From: Chitinophagaceae bacterium
GTDB lineage: Bacteria > Bacteroidota > Bacteroidia > Chitinophagales > Chitinophagaceae
DNA: 64,000 nt
Direction of reading: 5' to 3'
Assembly (NCBI GenBank): GCA_024508725.1
Contig: JANINS010000003.1
Span: 1,240,001-1,304,000 of the forward strand
Of the stretch, positions 25,730-35,487 are shown piece after piece; the stretch's first letter is position 1, and every line of letters starts with the position of its first letter. Under the pieces are notes generated by a model. That model was not told the origin of the DNA. It searched no databases and saw only the letters and a list, made by a program, of their open reading frames with translations. The position numbers and the translations under genes are program-made.

Positions 25730-27493
25730 TCAATATCGTTTTACTCTAAAGCTACATTGAACAGGCAGCGCTGCACCTCCATTAAACCGGAGAAAATTTG
25801 CATTGAAACTTCCGGATATAAAATTTCCCAAGGGTCCATATTCTACTATATTAACCAATGCAGGATTGTTACTAGTTACAATCAGACTGTCACTAAATCC
25901 TGGAACGCCAATCGCAATATTCGAAATGGGAAAAACACCAGTTGTTGATCCGTAAAAAGCAAAATTGATATGTTTCTGCCACGTAGTATCCGATCCATAA
26001 ACATTGGTAAATACTGGCTGGCTGAAGCTTCTTCCTTCAACATGATCTAAGGGAGTAGCCATTTGATAGGTATTTCCATTCACTGAAAATTTAATATACT
26101 CCACCATAGAAACACCACATGCAGCTACATTTCCTAAAGCTGTATTTGTTGAAAGCAATGTTGCCGTTGCAGGAGCACTTTGCTGCAATGCCTGCACATC
26201 TACTATGAAATAAGTGATCTGTGGATTGGTGACACACGTACTTAAGCCTGCACTAAAGTTTCCATTAACGATCGCACTTCTTATTACTTTCTGCTGAAAA
26301 ATAATTTCTGCATATCCGTTTGTAATTGCTCCACCGTTACAGTTCTTAGCCGATCCATTGATCACAAATTGCTGAAGGCCTTGTGTGTTAATTGTGACAG
26401 TCCCAAGATTAGCAACTGAATTAGCCGGGTAAGGTCCGATGTTTTGGGTGTAAACCGACGTGTTGCAAACACCAGCTACAGAAACGGTTAATATCAATGG
26501 CTCATTTGCAAAAACATAACCTGAAACACTCCCTGAATTATTGGTAAATGCATATGCTGTACTTAGGTAACCATTTACAGTAGCTCTTTTAATAGATACA
26601 GCAGCACCGCTGATAGGAGTGCCATTTGGGTCTTTGAACGTGGCTGAAAAAAATACGTTAGCAAAAGGCATATCGCAATTCCAAAATGAAAAATGCGACA
26701 CATCTGCTTCATAAAAGTTACCAGATGTGCTTGCATAGCCTTCCTGTTTCCATAATCCGTTCTTTTCATTGAACGACCATAATGCAATGGTTGGATAAGC
26801 AACAGATTGTATTGGTGTTGGTATTGGAAAACGAAGGGCGGCTTTTTTGCCTGATGCGATTTGTAACTGCTCACCCGCAGATCCTGTTAATTCTACACCT
26901 ATCATCCCAAATGTTTCTAAAGATTTTTCTTCCCCTTTTTCATCTATCCCACGAAGATCACCTGGCATTGATTTGAATATATTGTCCGAAGTTGGATTAA
27001 GCCATGCCATAGCTACAGACACAGTTCCTGAATAGGCATTGCCTGTTGATTGAACAACTATACTGTTCGCAGGAAATTGAACAGATGCCCCATTCGGTGA
27101 AACAACTATTCCACCGTTCACTGCATCTAAAGTGCCCACAATTGATTTAACTATTAATTGAATTTCGATGTAATGTGTTTCGCCTTGTTTGGCAACAAAA
27201 GTTCTCGATCCTTTGAAGTACCCGACTTTATCAACAGTTACAAATGCCGCTTTATCATATAAAGTTGCATTCATCAGTTGGAATTCACCATTCACATCAG
27301 TCATTGCAGATACATTAGCTGCCATCACCTTAGCATCCTTAATTGGCAAACCTAACTCATCGATTATTCTCCCATTTACAGTGGCGGTTATATTGGTAGC
27401 TGGAGTATTATTGGTGTCAAAATCCTTGAAATTGCTTTTCTTACAATTTGCACAAATCGTGAAAATGCTGAGCATTATAAACAGTCGTAACAT
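25730..27493 (-). CDS. Exported protein with carboxypeptidase-regulatory-like domain
   Basis: 587 residues. The N-terminus MLRLFIMLSIFTICANCKKS looks like a lipoprotein signal with an imperfect lipobox (Asn before Cys17). Residues about 35-110 form a carboxypeptidase-regulatory-like fold (TATVNGRIIDELGLPIKDAK, then TDVNGEFQL). A second region (about 118-270) has VNGGIVVSPNGASVQFPANS and LWSFNEKNGLWKQEGYA, as in large Bacteroidota surface proteins with ZU5-like parts. A second Ig-like repeat (DPNGTPISGAAVSIKRATVN) follows. No enzyme motifs are seen. Convergent with acs, nine bases apart. Confidence 0.7.
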   Translation of the reverse strand: MLRLFIMLSIFTICANCKKSNFKDFDTNNTPATNITATVNGRIIDELGLPIKDAKVMAANVSAMTDVNGEFQLMNATLYDKAAFVTVDKVGYFKGSRTFVAKQGETHYIEIQLIVKSIVGTLDAVNGGIVVSPNGASVQFPANSIVVQSTGNAYSGTVSVAMAWLNPTSDNIFKSMPGDLRGIDEKGEEKSLETFGMIGVELTGSAGEQLQIASGKKAALRFPIPTPIQSVAYPTIALWSFNEKNGLWKQEGYASTSGNFYEADVSHFSFWNCDMPFANVFFSATFKDPNGTPISGAAVSIKRATVNGYLSTAYAFTNNSGSVSGYVFANEPLILTVSVAGVCNTSVYTQNIGPYPANSVANLGTVTINTQGLQQFVINGSAKNCNGGAITNGYAEIIFQQKVIRSAIVNGNFSAGLSTCVTNPQITYFIVDVQALQQSAPATATLLSTNTALGNVAACGVSMVEYIKFSVNGNTYQMATPLDHVEGRSFSQPVFTNVYGSDTTWQKHINFAFYGSTTGVFPISNIAIGVPGFSDSLIVTSNNPALVNIVEYGPLGNFISGSFNANFLRFNGGAALPVQCSFRVKRY

Positions 27494-27552
27494 AATTATG
27501 GGATTATGGCTTAGATGCTGAGAGGCCGGTTTTTGCTGCTTTCAAAAGAATG

Positions 27553-28608
27553 TTAGCGATTAATTTCAACCCCAAACTTTTCCATCTGCTTCCTCATCAC
27601 TTTAAAAAAGATCGGAGGAAAATGAGCCAGTATGATCATTCCGGGATAACCGGTTGGCATTTGTGGTGAATTATCATGATGCCTTAATACCTGGTATTTC
27701 CTGCTGGCCATATAATGATGATCACTATGTCGGCTTAATTCAAACAAAGACAATCTGCCTATGATGTGATCACTGTTCCAGCTATGCTCGGGCATAGCTC
27801 TTTCATATTTGCCTGGTTCGATCTCTTTACGACGTAAGCCATAATGCTCAATATAGTTCACTGCTTCAAGCAAACCTATTCCAAAACCTGCCGCAACTAA
27901 ATAACAAAGTGTGATGAACCATCCAAAAGAAAAAAATATTACAGCAACCAGGCTCAACTGGAGTATCACAAACCAGATCATCTGGTTGTGAATGGAAAAG
28001 AATCTCCGACCTTTCTTCTTCAGTTCTTTTGTTTCAATTTCCCAGGCACTGAAATACACACCAGGGATCGTTCTAAAGTAAAACTCAAACAAAGACTCGT
28101 TCAATCTTGCTGAGCTGGGATCTTCATGTGTTGCTACTCGTTTATGATGCCCTTTGTTGTGTTCTACAAAAAAGTGCATGTACTGTGCTGTACACAAAAG
28201 CATCTTTGCCAGCGTTTGTTCAAACCTGTTAACTCTATGTCCTAGTTCATGAGCCACGTTAATTCCGAAAACACCAAACAACAAACCCATGCTCAATATT
28301 CTTCCTGCATATTCTATCCACGTAAGATCAGGCTGTTGCAACGAAAAAAGAAAATAGATCAATGAAGTATAATGCAAAGGCACAACAGCATATAAGATCA
28401 GGTCATAAGTACGATCCGCTTTTACCAGTTCTTCTTCTGCAGCATCAACATTCTTTGGATCAGGCTTAGTAAATAATTCTAAAAGAGGAATCAGGAAATA
28501 AGCCCAGATCACCGGAATAAAAGTGAACCAGCCTTTATAGATGAATGCGATCCAGGCATACACGAACATCAATAAGGGGTAACAATATTTAAAAGCCCTG
28601 AGCTTCAT
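27553..28608 (-). CDS. alkB: AlkB-type membrane alkane 1-monooxygenase
   Basis: 351 residues from ATG 28608 (MKLRAFKYCYPLLMFVYAWI); earlier in-frame codons come from an F1 element. All signatures of the integral-membrane di-iron hydroxylases are present: NVAHELGHR, EHNKGHHKRV, NYIEHYGLRR and LSRHSDHHY. Five or six hydrophobic helices surround them. AlkB hydroxylates the end carbon of alkanes using rubredoxin electrons; no rubredoxin gene is nearby. Chitinophagaceae often carry such a gene singly, and the true substrate could be another long-chain lipid. Confidence 0.88.
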   Translation of the reverse strand: MKLRAFKYCYPLLMFVYAWIAFIYKGWFTFIPVIWAYFLIPLLELFTKPDPKNVDAAEEELVKADRTYDLILYAVVPLHYTSLIYFLFSLQQPDLTWIEYAGRILSMGLLFGVFGINVAHELGHRVNRFEQTLAKMLLCTAQYMHFFVEHNKGHHKRVATHEDPSSARLNESLFEFYFRTIPGVYFSAWEIETKELKKKGRRFFSIHNQMIWFVILQLSLVAVIFFSFGWFITLCYLVAAGFGIGLLEAVNYIEHYGLRRKEIEPGKYERAMPEHSWNSDHIIGRLSLFELSRHSDHHYMASRKYQVLRHHDNSPQMPTGYPGMIILAHFPPIFFKVMRKQMEKFGVEINR

Positions 28609-28643
28609 GCATCTAAGGTAAGAAGTTGAACAGAGAACTTGCA

Positions 28644-28697
28644 GTACAAGAGTGCGACGCAACTAAAGTAAATTCTTATTCCTAAGCTTGGCTTCCC
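28644..28697 (-). repeat. Dispersed element F1, copy 7
   Basis: GTACAAGAGTGCGACGCAAC at 28644-28663, then CTAAAGTAAATTC and a GGCTTCCC end. It lies between the divergent alkB and DUF1800 genes and adds 18 open codons, beginning TTGCGTCGC, in frame ahead of alkB. Confidence 0.75.
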
Positions 28698-28773
28698 AAA
28701 ACCTTTAACTTTTAATCGGTAACATGTTAAACTTTTGTAACGTTACTTAGTCAATCCAATTCAATCTCACCAG

Positions 28774-30255
28774 ATGGCTGTTACCAATCAACTGAAAAAC
28801 CAGCATTTATTCTGCCGTGCAGGCTTTGGCGTTGCTGCCGAGAACCTGAAAGACCTTGCAGGAGTTTCTCCCAAAAAAATGTACGCTGCTTTGGAAAAAG
28901 CATCGAATAAAAAACCGGAATATTTTGATGTTGCCGATAATTCCATCAAAGGAATTTTTATGGGAATCAGCGATGCCGTTAAGATGGAAGAGATGCGAAA
29001 GAACGGCCTGGATAATAATGTCAAAAGACAGATTCGTCAGCAAAGCAGGGAAGATCTCAAGAGTCTGAACCTGAAATGGCTGAATGAAATGATCAACACC
29101 GATGCACAGCTTCGGGAGAAAATGGCTTTGTTCTGGCATGGACATTTTGCCTGCCGCGACATCAATATATTTTTTCAGCAGTTGATGCTGGACGATATCA
29201 GGAGCAATGCACTGGGCAATTTTGGTGATCTGTTGAAAGCGGTGAGCAAATCTGCTTCTATGTTAGGTTTCTTAAATAACCAGCAAAACAAAAAACAACA
29301 TCCCAACGAAAACTTTGCCCGTGAAGTGATGGAACTTTTTACGATGGGGAGGGGAAATTATACCGAGAATGATATTAAAGAAGCTGCAAGGGCTTTCACA
29401 GGTTGGTCCTTTAATTTAAAAGGTGAGTTTGTATTCAGAAAATTTCAACACGATAACGGGAAGAAAACGGTTCTTGGTAAAACAGGAAATTTCGATGGTG
29501 ACGATGTGCTAAATATCCTGCTGGAGCAAAAGCAAACAGCGAAGTATATCACGAGGAAGATCTATAAGTTCTTCGTGAATGAGAATGATGTTGATCAAAC
29601 TAAAGTAGATTGGCTGGCTGATCGCTTTTATCAAAGCAATTACAACATCACCAACCTGATGAATGATATTTTTACCAGCGATTGGTTCTATGATGAAAAA
29701 AATATCGGCGCCAACATCAAATCACCCATAGAATTACTGGTTGGAATAAGAAGGCTTTTACCAATGGAAATTGAAACAGCGCAATTGCAGTTGTTGTTTC
29801 AAAGAGCTTTAGGACAGGTATTGTTCTATCCACCAAATGTTGCAGGCTGGCCTGGTGGAAAAAACTGGATCGATAGTTCTTCGCTGATGTTGCGAATGAG
29901 AATTCCGCAGTTGATAAAAGATGATGATACTTTTCAGTTGAGTGTAAAATCAGACGATGATCAGCAGATGGGTATGAAAGAAAATATTGCCAATAAAAAC
30001 CCCGGAATGAATGCAATTGCAAAAAATGGCTTCCAGGTGAGAGCGAATGTCGACTGGAATAAGTACGCACAACAATTTGATGGTGTTAGCAGAGAACATT
30101 TGTATGATGTGATCGAATCTGTGGTGCTGCAAACAAAACCAGGATCAGTGAACGAATCTGCTGTAAAAACAGTGATCGACAGCAGCTCAAGAGAAAACTA
30201 TATTAAAACCACCACCATTGCTTTGATGAGTACACCTGAATTCCAGTTGTGCTAA
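28774..30255 (+). CDS. DUF1800 domain protein
   Basis: 493 residues. The family pattern is clear: HLFCRAGFGVAAENLKDLAG at the start, MALFWHGHFACRDINIFFQQ, NENFAREVMELFTMGRGNYT, EAARAFTGWSF, FQHDNGKKTVLGKTGNFDG and FYPPNVAGWPGGKNWIDSSS. The middle of the protein is helical. DUF1800 proteins nearly always precede a DUF1501 gene, as here (62 bases apart), and the pair is thought to act at or outside the envelope; the biochemical role is unknown. No obvious signal peptide at the chosen start. Confidence 0.9.
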   Translation: MAVTNQLKNQHLFCRAGFGVAAENLKDLAGVSPKKMYAALEKASNKKPEYFDVADNSIKGIFMGISDAVKMEEMRKNGLDNNVKRQIRQQSREDLKSLNLKWLNEMINTDAQLREKMALFWHGHFACRDINIFFQQLMLDDIRSNALGNFGDLLKAVSKSASMLGFLNNQQNKKQHPNENFAREVMELFTMGRGNYTENDIKEAARAFTGWSFNLKGEFVFRKFQHDNGKKTVLGKTGNFDGDDVLNILLEQKQTAKYITRKIYKFFVNENDVDQTKVDWLADRFYQSNYNITNLMNDIFTSDWFYDEKNIGANIKSPIELLVGIRRLLPMEIETAQLQLLFQRALGQVLFYPPNVAGWPGGKNWIDSSSLMLRMRIPQLIKDDDTFQLSVKSDDDQQMGMKENIANKNPGMNAIAKNGFQVRANVDWNKYAQQFDGVSREHLYDVIESVVLQTKPGSVNESAVKTVIDSSSRENYIKTTTIALMSTPEFQLC

Positions 30256-30317
30256 GCCTTTAACGAAGCCGAGGGAAACGTACTTTGTACTTCTAACCTC
30301 GTACTAAAAGAAATTAT

Positions 30318-31523
30318 ATGGTACAGATAAAACGCCGTGAATTTTTGCAGGTTGGTTCTTTAGCTACAGCAACATTGTTTCTTCCAAAGTTTTTAAAAGC
30401 TTTTGAGAACAGGGAATTCAAACTCGTCCCGCCAGGTAATAAGGTGCTGGTGATTCTGCAGCTGAGTGGTGGTAATGATGGATTAAACACAGTTATCCCG
30501 GTTCGCAATGATATTTATTACCGTGAACGTCCGAAGTTGGGTATTGAAAGAAGCAAGGGTTTATCGCTGACAGATGAAGTGAGCCTGCATCCTGAATTAA
30601 AAGCATTCGCAGATCTGTATAATGATGGAAGCCTGGGTATTCTGAACTCTGTTGGTTATCCCAATCCAGACAGGAGTCATTTCCGTAGCATGGACATATG
30701 GCATACGGCTTCGCAAAGTGATGAATACCTTAACACCGGATGGGTTGGAAGATATTTGGATGCTCAATGTAAAGGATGTGACAAACCCACACAGGCTTTG
30801 GAAATTGATGATGTGTTGAGTCTTGCTTTGAAAGGAACGGACGTAAAAGGTCTTGCTTTTAAAGACCCGAGAAGATTGTACAATACCAGTCATGAAAAAT
30901 ATTATAAAGAGCTGGCAAAAAATCACCACAACGATCATGACCATGAGAAGCCGGTGGATTATCTCTATAAAACCATGGCTGAAACACTCAGCAGTGCAGA
31001 TTATATTTTTCAGCAAAGCAAGCTGAGACCTTCAGGAGCAGATTATCCCAAAACAGAATTGGGTAATAGTCTTAAAACGATCTCTTCTTTGATCCTAAGC
31101 GACATCAACACCAAAGTATATTATGTAAGCCTGGGCAGTTTCGATACGCACTTCAATCAGCATCAGCAGCAACAACGTTTGTTCAAAGAGATGAATGATG
31201 CTATTGCTTCTTTCACCAAAGACATGAAAGCGAACAATCGCTTTAACGATGTGATGCTGATGACCTTTAGTGAATTTGGAAGAAGAGTAGCACAAAATGC
31301 CAGTTCAGGAACTGATCATGGAACAGCCAACAACATGTTCTTTATTGGTGGCGATCTGAAACAGAAAGGCATCATCAATGCCATGCCGGATCTTACTGAC
31401 TTGCAGGACGGTGATTTGAAGTACAAAGTTGATTTTAAAAATGTGTATGCTACCATTTTGAATAAGTGGTTGGGAGCCGATGATAAGTTGATACTGGGAA
31501 AGAAGTATGAGTATTTGTACTAG
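30318..31523 (+). CDS. DUF1501 domain protein with Tat-like signal
   Basis: 401 residues. The N-terminus MVQIKRREFLQVGSLATATL has the twin-arginine pattern (KRREFL) followed by a hydrophobic stretch, so export folded through Tat is likely. LVILQLSGGNDGLNTVIPVR, SHFRSMDIWHTAS, YVSLGSFDTHFNQ and MTFSEFGRRVAQNASSGTDH are the family motifs and place it in the alkaline-phosphatase/sulfatase-like fold group. It is the partner of the preceding DUF1800 gene. A short His-rich insert (NHHNDHDHEKP) could bind metal. Confidence 0.9.
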   Translation: MVQIKRREFLQVGSLATATLFLPKFLKAFENREFKLVPPGNKVLVILQLSGGNDGLNTVIPVRNDIYYRERPKLGIERSKGLSLTDEVSLHPELKAFADLYNDGSLGILNSVGYPNPDRSHFRSMDIWHTASQSDEYLNTGWVGRYLDAQCKGCDKPTQALEIDDVLSLALKGTDVKGLAFKDPRRLYNTSHEKYYKELAKNHHNDHDHEKPVDYLYKTMAETLSSADYIFQQSKLRPSGADYPKTELGNSLKTISSLILSDINTKVYYVSLGSFDTHFNQHQQQQRLFKEMNDAIASFTKDMKANNRFNDVMLMTFSEFGRRVAQNASSGTDHGTANNMFFIGGDLKQKGIINAMPDLTDLQDGDLKYKVDFKNVYATILNKWLGADDKLILGKKYEYLY

Positions 31524-31605
31524 ATTGGTTGAATTGCAAGTTGAAACCTCTGAATAGCAAAGGCTAACTATATTTATAGGATACCGCACCAAAACAATTT
31601 TCATT

Positions 31606-32319
31606 ATGGGTTTCAAAATATCGATGATCTCTATTAAAGAGCCTGCCACAAAAATTTCTGATACTGTTCTTCTCCAAAACTTAGGCTTTCCGGATTTTTC
31701 ACTTGTGGCAGATACGTCGTTTGATGAATCCATGTACCCCAGAGACAATTCAATAAACATAGGAACCTTCAACAAATGTTTGATCATTTGTGATGACTAT
31801 CAGCTTACTGACTCTTTGGAAACCTCTAATAACCCGGAAAATCTGAGTGATTATGAAAAAATGCTGACACAGATTTATCCTGATTCCGAGATCCTCACAG
31901 TAGCATGTCTTAGCGGAGTGAACTATCACATGTATTCGCTGGTTAAAAATGGAGAGAAGATCCGCTTCAAGAGAATTTCGCATGGCACACCATTAATTCA
32001 ATTTGGAAAACCTATTGAGGAGGAAGTCAAAGTTTATTCGTATTCTAAGATTATAGAAGGGCAAAGAAGATTTAGAAGCACTTACAAGGAGGATGAAATC
32101 TATGACAACACAGAAGACCAAATGATGGAAGATTTCACCTTTGGGGTTGCGAAGAGACATTTGGGTGTTATGATTTCTACAAGCGAGGATGATATTTTAT
32201 TGAACACGACTTTGAAAAAATATTCTCATAAAAAGGTAGACCAGCATAAAAGCCAAAAAGAAAAATCCTCTACTAGCGCCTCATGGTTTTCACGTCTGTT
32301 CAAAAAGGAAAAATCGTAA
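31606..32319 (+). CDS. Hypothetical cytoplasmic protein
   Basis: 237 residues without signal peptide or membrane segment. The first half alternates strands and helices (MGFKISMISIKEPATKISDT, then NIGTFNKCLIICDDYQL). The core LTVACLSGVNYHMYSLVKNG, then RFKRISHG, suggests a compact alpha/beta fold. The tail is Lys/Ser-rich and ends WFSRLFKKEKS. The outline faintly recalls DUF6928-type proteins, but I would not assign it. It stands alone between the DUF1501 gene and an F1 element. Confidence 0.6.
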   Translation: MGFKISMISIKEPATKISDTVLLQNLGFPDFSLVADTSFDESMYPRDNSINIGTFNKCLIICDDYQLTDSLETSNNPENLSDYEKMLTQIYPDSEILTVACLSGVNYHMYSLVKNGEKIRFKRISHGTPLIQFGKPIEEEVKVYSYSKIIEGQRRFRSTYKEDEIYDNTEDQMMEDFTFGVAKRHLGVMISTSEDDILLNTTLKKYSHKKVDQHKSQKEKSSTSASWFSRLFKKEKS

Positions 32320-32359
32320 TAACACTTCTAGCATCCAGCCTGCTCCTCAAATTTCTCCA

Positions 32360-32393
32360 GTACAAGAGTGCGACGCAAGGAACGATGCCACAG
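32360..32393 (-). repeat. Dispersed element F1, copy 8
   Basis: GTACAAGAGTGCGACGCAAG at 32360-32379, followed by GAACGATGCCAC, the reverse of the GGCATCGTTC form seen in other copies. AGCGATATATCGCT just after it is a palindrome; GCGATATATC also precedes the F1 copy at 48871. Confidence 0.75.
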
Positions 32394-32449
32394 CGATATA
32401 TCGCTGACTACCTGAAAATCTTCCCTTACATTTACCGACAACTTTTTCT

Positions 32450-33328
32450 ATGGTATTGTACTCCATGACAGGTTTCGGAAGGTCGGAACAAACCGTTGGC
32501 GGTAAAACATTTTTGGTTGAGGTGAGAAGTTTGAACGGTAAACAATTTGATCTGCGTATCAATATTCCGCCTTTGCTTAAGCCGCACGAGTTCCAGATCA
32601 GGAATATTTTGAATGAACAACTGCAACGTGGTAGCGTTGAATGTACGATCACACTAAAACAGAACGGTGCTTCGAAGCCGGTTTCTATCAATACAGAACT
32701 GGCAAAGGCTTACTACAAGCCAGTCGCAGATCTTGCACAGGAACTCAACCTTGATGCTTCATCTGTGTTAAGTACTTTATTGAAACTTCCTGAAGTGATC
32801 ACCCCAACAACAGAAGTGTTGAGTGAAGAAGAATGGTCGTCATTTGAAAAAGTGTTAAGAGATGCTTTGTCATTGTTGAATGAACATAGAAAAGAAGAAG
32901 GCAAATCACTTGCTGCAGACCTGGTGAGCAGGATTGAAAAGATCGAACAACTGCAGGAAGAGATCAAAAAGATCGAACCCGCAAGAAGAGAAAAGATACG
33001 TGAAGGATTGGTAAAAGTAGTAGAAGAAAATGTAGGCAAAGAGAATTATGACAAGAATCGTTTGGAACAGGAACTGATCTATTACATTGAGAAGATCGAC
33101 ATCAGCGAAGAACAGGTGAGATTAAAGAATCACTGCGATTACTTCAGGCAGATCATGGAAGAAGAAGATCCAAGCAAAGGAAAGAAGCTATCTTTTATCC
33201 TCCAGGAAATTGGCAGGGAGATCAACACCACCGGTTCAAAAGCGTACGACTCACAGGTACAAAAAAGTGTGGTGATGATGAAAGACGAACTGGAAAAAGC
33301 AAAAGAACAGGTATTAAACGTTTTATAG
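32450..33328 (+). CDS. YicC-family endoribonuclease
   Basis: 292 residues with the complete family layout. The N-terminal YicC domain begins MVLYSMTGFGRSEQTVGGKT, with VEVRSLNGKQFDLRINIP. The C-terminal DUF1732 domain has VRLKNHCDYFRQIMEEEDPS, KGKKLSFILQEIGREINTTG and SKAYDSQ. YicC of E. coli is an endoribonuclease that promotes decay of some small RNAs. Cytoplasmic. It begins a same-strand run with gldH (14 bases apart) and the two-component genes. Confidence 0.92.
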   Translation: MVLYSMTGFGRSEQTVGGKTFLVEVRSLNGKQFDLRINIPPLLKPHEFQIRNILNEQLQRGSVECTITLKQNGASKPVSINTELAKAYYKPVADLAQELNLDASSVLSTLLKLPEVITPTTEVLSEEEWSSFEKVLRDALSLLNEHRKEEGKSLAADLVSRIEKIEQLQEEIKKIEPARREKIREGLVKVVEENVGKENYDKNRLEQELIYYIEKIDISEEQVRLKNHCDYFRQIMEEEDPSKGKKLSFILQEIGREINTTGSKAYDSQVQKSVVMMKDELEKAKEQVLNVL

Positions 33329-33342
33329 AATAATTTTACGGC

Positions 33343-33807
33343 ATGAAGCTGAGTGGTTTTATTTTACTGGCTGTGCTTGCCTGCACAGGTTGTGTTCGCA
33401 CCAATAATGTGTATGAGAAAATGTATTTCTTTCCCAAACATGAGTGGAGCAGCAATGTAAAGCCGAGCTTTAATTTCGAAGTAACAGATACCGCAGCCTT
33501 ATATCGTTTGTATTTTGTGATCAGACATGCCGATGCTTATCACTTCAACAATATATGGGTGAATCTTTCAGTGAAATCTCCCGATTCGACCATCGTTCTC
33601 AAAAGAGAATTCACTTTGGCTGATGCACAAAAATGGCACGGCACAACCGTTGACGATATCGTAGAACAACGTATCCCTTTTGATAAGAACAACACACCTG
33701 TTCCGTTAAAAAAAGGCAGTTATACTTTCACGCTGCAACAGGTAATGCGAGAAGATCCGCTTCAGAAAGTTTTGAACGCCGGTATCCGTGTTGAAAAAGT
33801 GCAGTAA
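33343..33807 (+). CDS. gldH: Gliding motility lipoprotein GldH
   Basis: 154 residues. Signal peptide with lipobox ACTGC, Cys at 17. VYEKMYFFPKHEWSSNVKPS, then LYRLYFVIRHADAYHFNNIW and KKGSYTFTLQQVMREDPLQK, match the GldH pattern of a beta-sandwich lipoprotein. GldH is needed for gliding motility in Flavobacterium and occurs across T9SS-bearing Bacteroidota, including non-gliders. Its stop overlaps the start of the histidine kinase (TAATG), so the genes are translationally linked. Confidence 0.85.
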   Translation: MKLSGFILLAVLACTGCVRTNNVYEKMYFFPKHEWSSNVKPSFNFEVTDTAALYRLYFVIRHADAYHFNNIWVNLSVKSPDSTIVLKREFTLADAQKWHGTTVDDIVEQRIPFDKNNTPVPLKKGSYTFTLQQVMREDPLQKVLNAGIRVEKVQ

Positions 33808-34793
33808 TGAACACCAACAAAAAACGAAGACTCGTACTCATCACTTTTGTTTACTGGTTCCTGTTATTATACATCATGGCGGCTTTGGTGTTCTGGTTCA
33901 TCTCACTCAATAGCCAGAACAATAAGATCATGGAACTGAAGTTGGGAGAAGTGGCGAAGAATGATCCGCTTTACCAACAAAAGATTGATGAGATCCATGA
34001 TGAGCAGCGAAGAAAATCTGCCCAGTATATTGGTGAAGGCGCTACCTTCTTTTTATTGATCGTTGTAGGAGCTGTGTTTGTTTACCGGGCAACAAGAAGA
34101 CAGATCAAACTTTCGCAGCAGCAGGAAAATTTCATGATGGCAGTAACACATGAGTTAAAAACGCCGATCGCTGTTACACAACTTAACCTGGAAACAATGC
34201 TTCGCCGTCAGCTGGAAGATGAAACAAGAGATAAATTGATACGTCATACTTTGCAGGAAGCAGAAAGATTGAATCAACTCTCCAGCAATATTTTGCTTGC
34301 TGCACAACTGGATGGCGGCAAATACAACACTTTCAAACAGGAAATTGACCTGAGTGAATTAACCATGGAAGTGCTCAAAGCTTACAGCAATCGTTACCCT
34401 TTAAGGCATATTACCTCTTTGGTTGAACCTGAGATATACATCAATGGAGAATCGCTGTTGCTGAAGATGTTGCTGAATAACCTGGTAGAAAATGCATTAA
34501 AATATTCGCCTAAAGACAAACAGGTAAGAGTGGAACTGAATCGTGAAAAAGACCTGGTGGAACTGAAAGTGGTGGATGAAGGCATTGGTATTGCTGCTGA
34601 TGAAAAAGCGAAGGTGTTTACTAAATTCTACCGGGTGGGAAATGAGAATACACGTAAAGCTCACGGAACAGGATTGGGTTTGTACTTATCAAAGAAAATT
34701 GCACAGGCACATAAAGCACATATTGGAGTAAAAGATAATCAGCCGCAAGGCAGTATTTTTACAGTCACATTCAAAGCTGATGAAAGAAAATAG
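33807..34793 (+). CDS. Two-component sensor histidine kinase
   Basis: 328 residues. Two membrane helices (about 8-30 and 76-96) enclose a short 45-residue extracytoplasmic loop, so sensing is likely to be in the membrane or intracellular. No HAMP domain is evident. The dimerisation box is MAVTHELKTPIAVTQLNLE with phospho-accepting His115. The N-box LLNNLVENALKYSPKDKQVR, G1 DEGIGIAADEKAKVF and G2 GTGLGLYLSKKIA are complete. It overlaps gldH by one base and the response regulator by 14. Signal unknown. Confidence 0.93.
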   Translation: MNTNKKRRLVLITFVYWFLLLYIMAALVFWFISLNSQNNKIMELKLGEVAKNDPLYQQKIDEIHDEQRRKSAQYIGEGATFFLLIVVGAVFVYRATRRQIKLSQQQENFMMAVTHELKTPIAVTQLNLETMLRRQLEDETRDKLIRHTLQEAERLNQLSSNILLAAQLDGGKYNTFKQEIDLSELTMEVLKAYSNRYPLRHITSLVEPEIYINGESLLLKMLLNNLVENALKYSPKDKQVRVELNREKDLVELKVVDEGIGIAADEKAKVFTKFYRVGNENTRKAHGTGLGLYLSKKIAQAHKAHIGVKDNQPQGSIFTVTFKADERK

Positions 34794-35487
34794 CAAAGGT
34801 TCGATACTGATCGTTGAAGATGAAGAAAACCTTCATGAATCGCTGAAGCTGAATCTTGAGATGGAAGGTTATGAAACGTCTTCCGCTTTCGATGGAAGCC
34901 AGGCGATCAAAGCCGTGCAGAACGAATATTTCGATCTCATCATCATGGATATCATGTTGCCCGAGATCGATGGCATTGCTGTTACTGAAAGTATCCGTAT
35001 CAAAAATATTGAAGTGCCCATCTTGATGCTGAGTGCAAAAAGCACTGCTGCAGATAAAGTGCTGGGCTTACGGAAAGGTGCCGATGATTATCTTACCAAA
35101 CCTTTCAACCTGGAAGAGTTGTTGTTGAGAGTAGAAAAGCTGATACTTAAGAATAAAAAAATGCAGGTTCAGGAAAAGATCGGCGACACCTATTCTTTCG
35201 GTAATAATAAGATCGACTTCAAAGCACAGGAAGCGGTATCTTACAATGGAGAGAAAGTGCAGTTAAGCAAGAAAGAAGCAATGCTGTTAAAACTGTTGAT
35301 CGAAAATAAAAACGAAGTCGTTACACGGGAAAAGATCTTACAGGTGGTTTGGGGTTACAATGTTTATCCTGCAACAAGGACGATCGATAATTTTATTCTC
35401 AGCTTCCGTAAATATTTTGAAGAAGACAGCCGCAACCCTAAATACTTCCACTCCGTTCGTGGTGTTGGTTATAAATACACGGACTAA
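34780..35487 (+). CDS. OmpR/PhoB-family response regulator
   Basis: 235 residues. Receiver domain with acidic VEDEENL, phospho-acceptor Asp57 in LIIMDIMLPEIDG, and Lys in DDYLTKPFNLEELL. The C-terminal winged helix has LSKKEAMLLKLLIENKNEVV, then RTIDNFILSFRKYFEED and HSVRGVGYKYTD. It is the partner of the overlapping kinase. Its stop codon overlaps the stop of the convergent batD gene by four bases. Targets cannot be inferred. Confidence 0.95.
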   Translation: MKENSKGSILIVEDEENLHESLKLNLEMEGYETSSAFDGSQAIKAVQNEYFDLIIMDIMLPEIDGIAVTESIRIKNIEVPILMLSAKSTAADKVLGLRKGADDYLTKPFNLEELLLRVEKLILKNKKMQVQEKIGDTYSFGNNKIDFKAQEAVSYNGEKVQLSKKEAMLLKLLIENKNEVVTREKILQVVWGYNVYPATRTIDNFILSFRKYFEEDSRNPKYFHSVRGVGYKYTD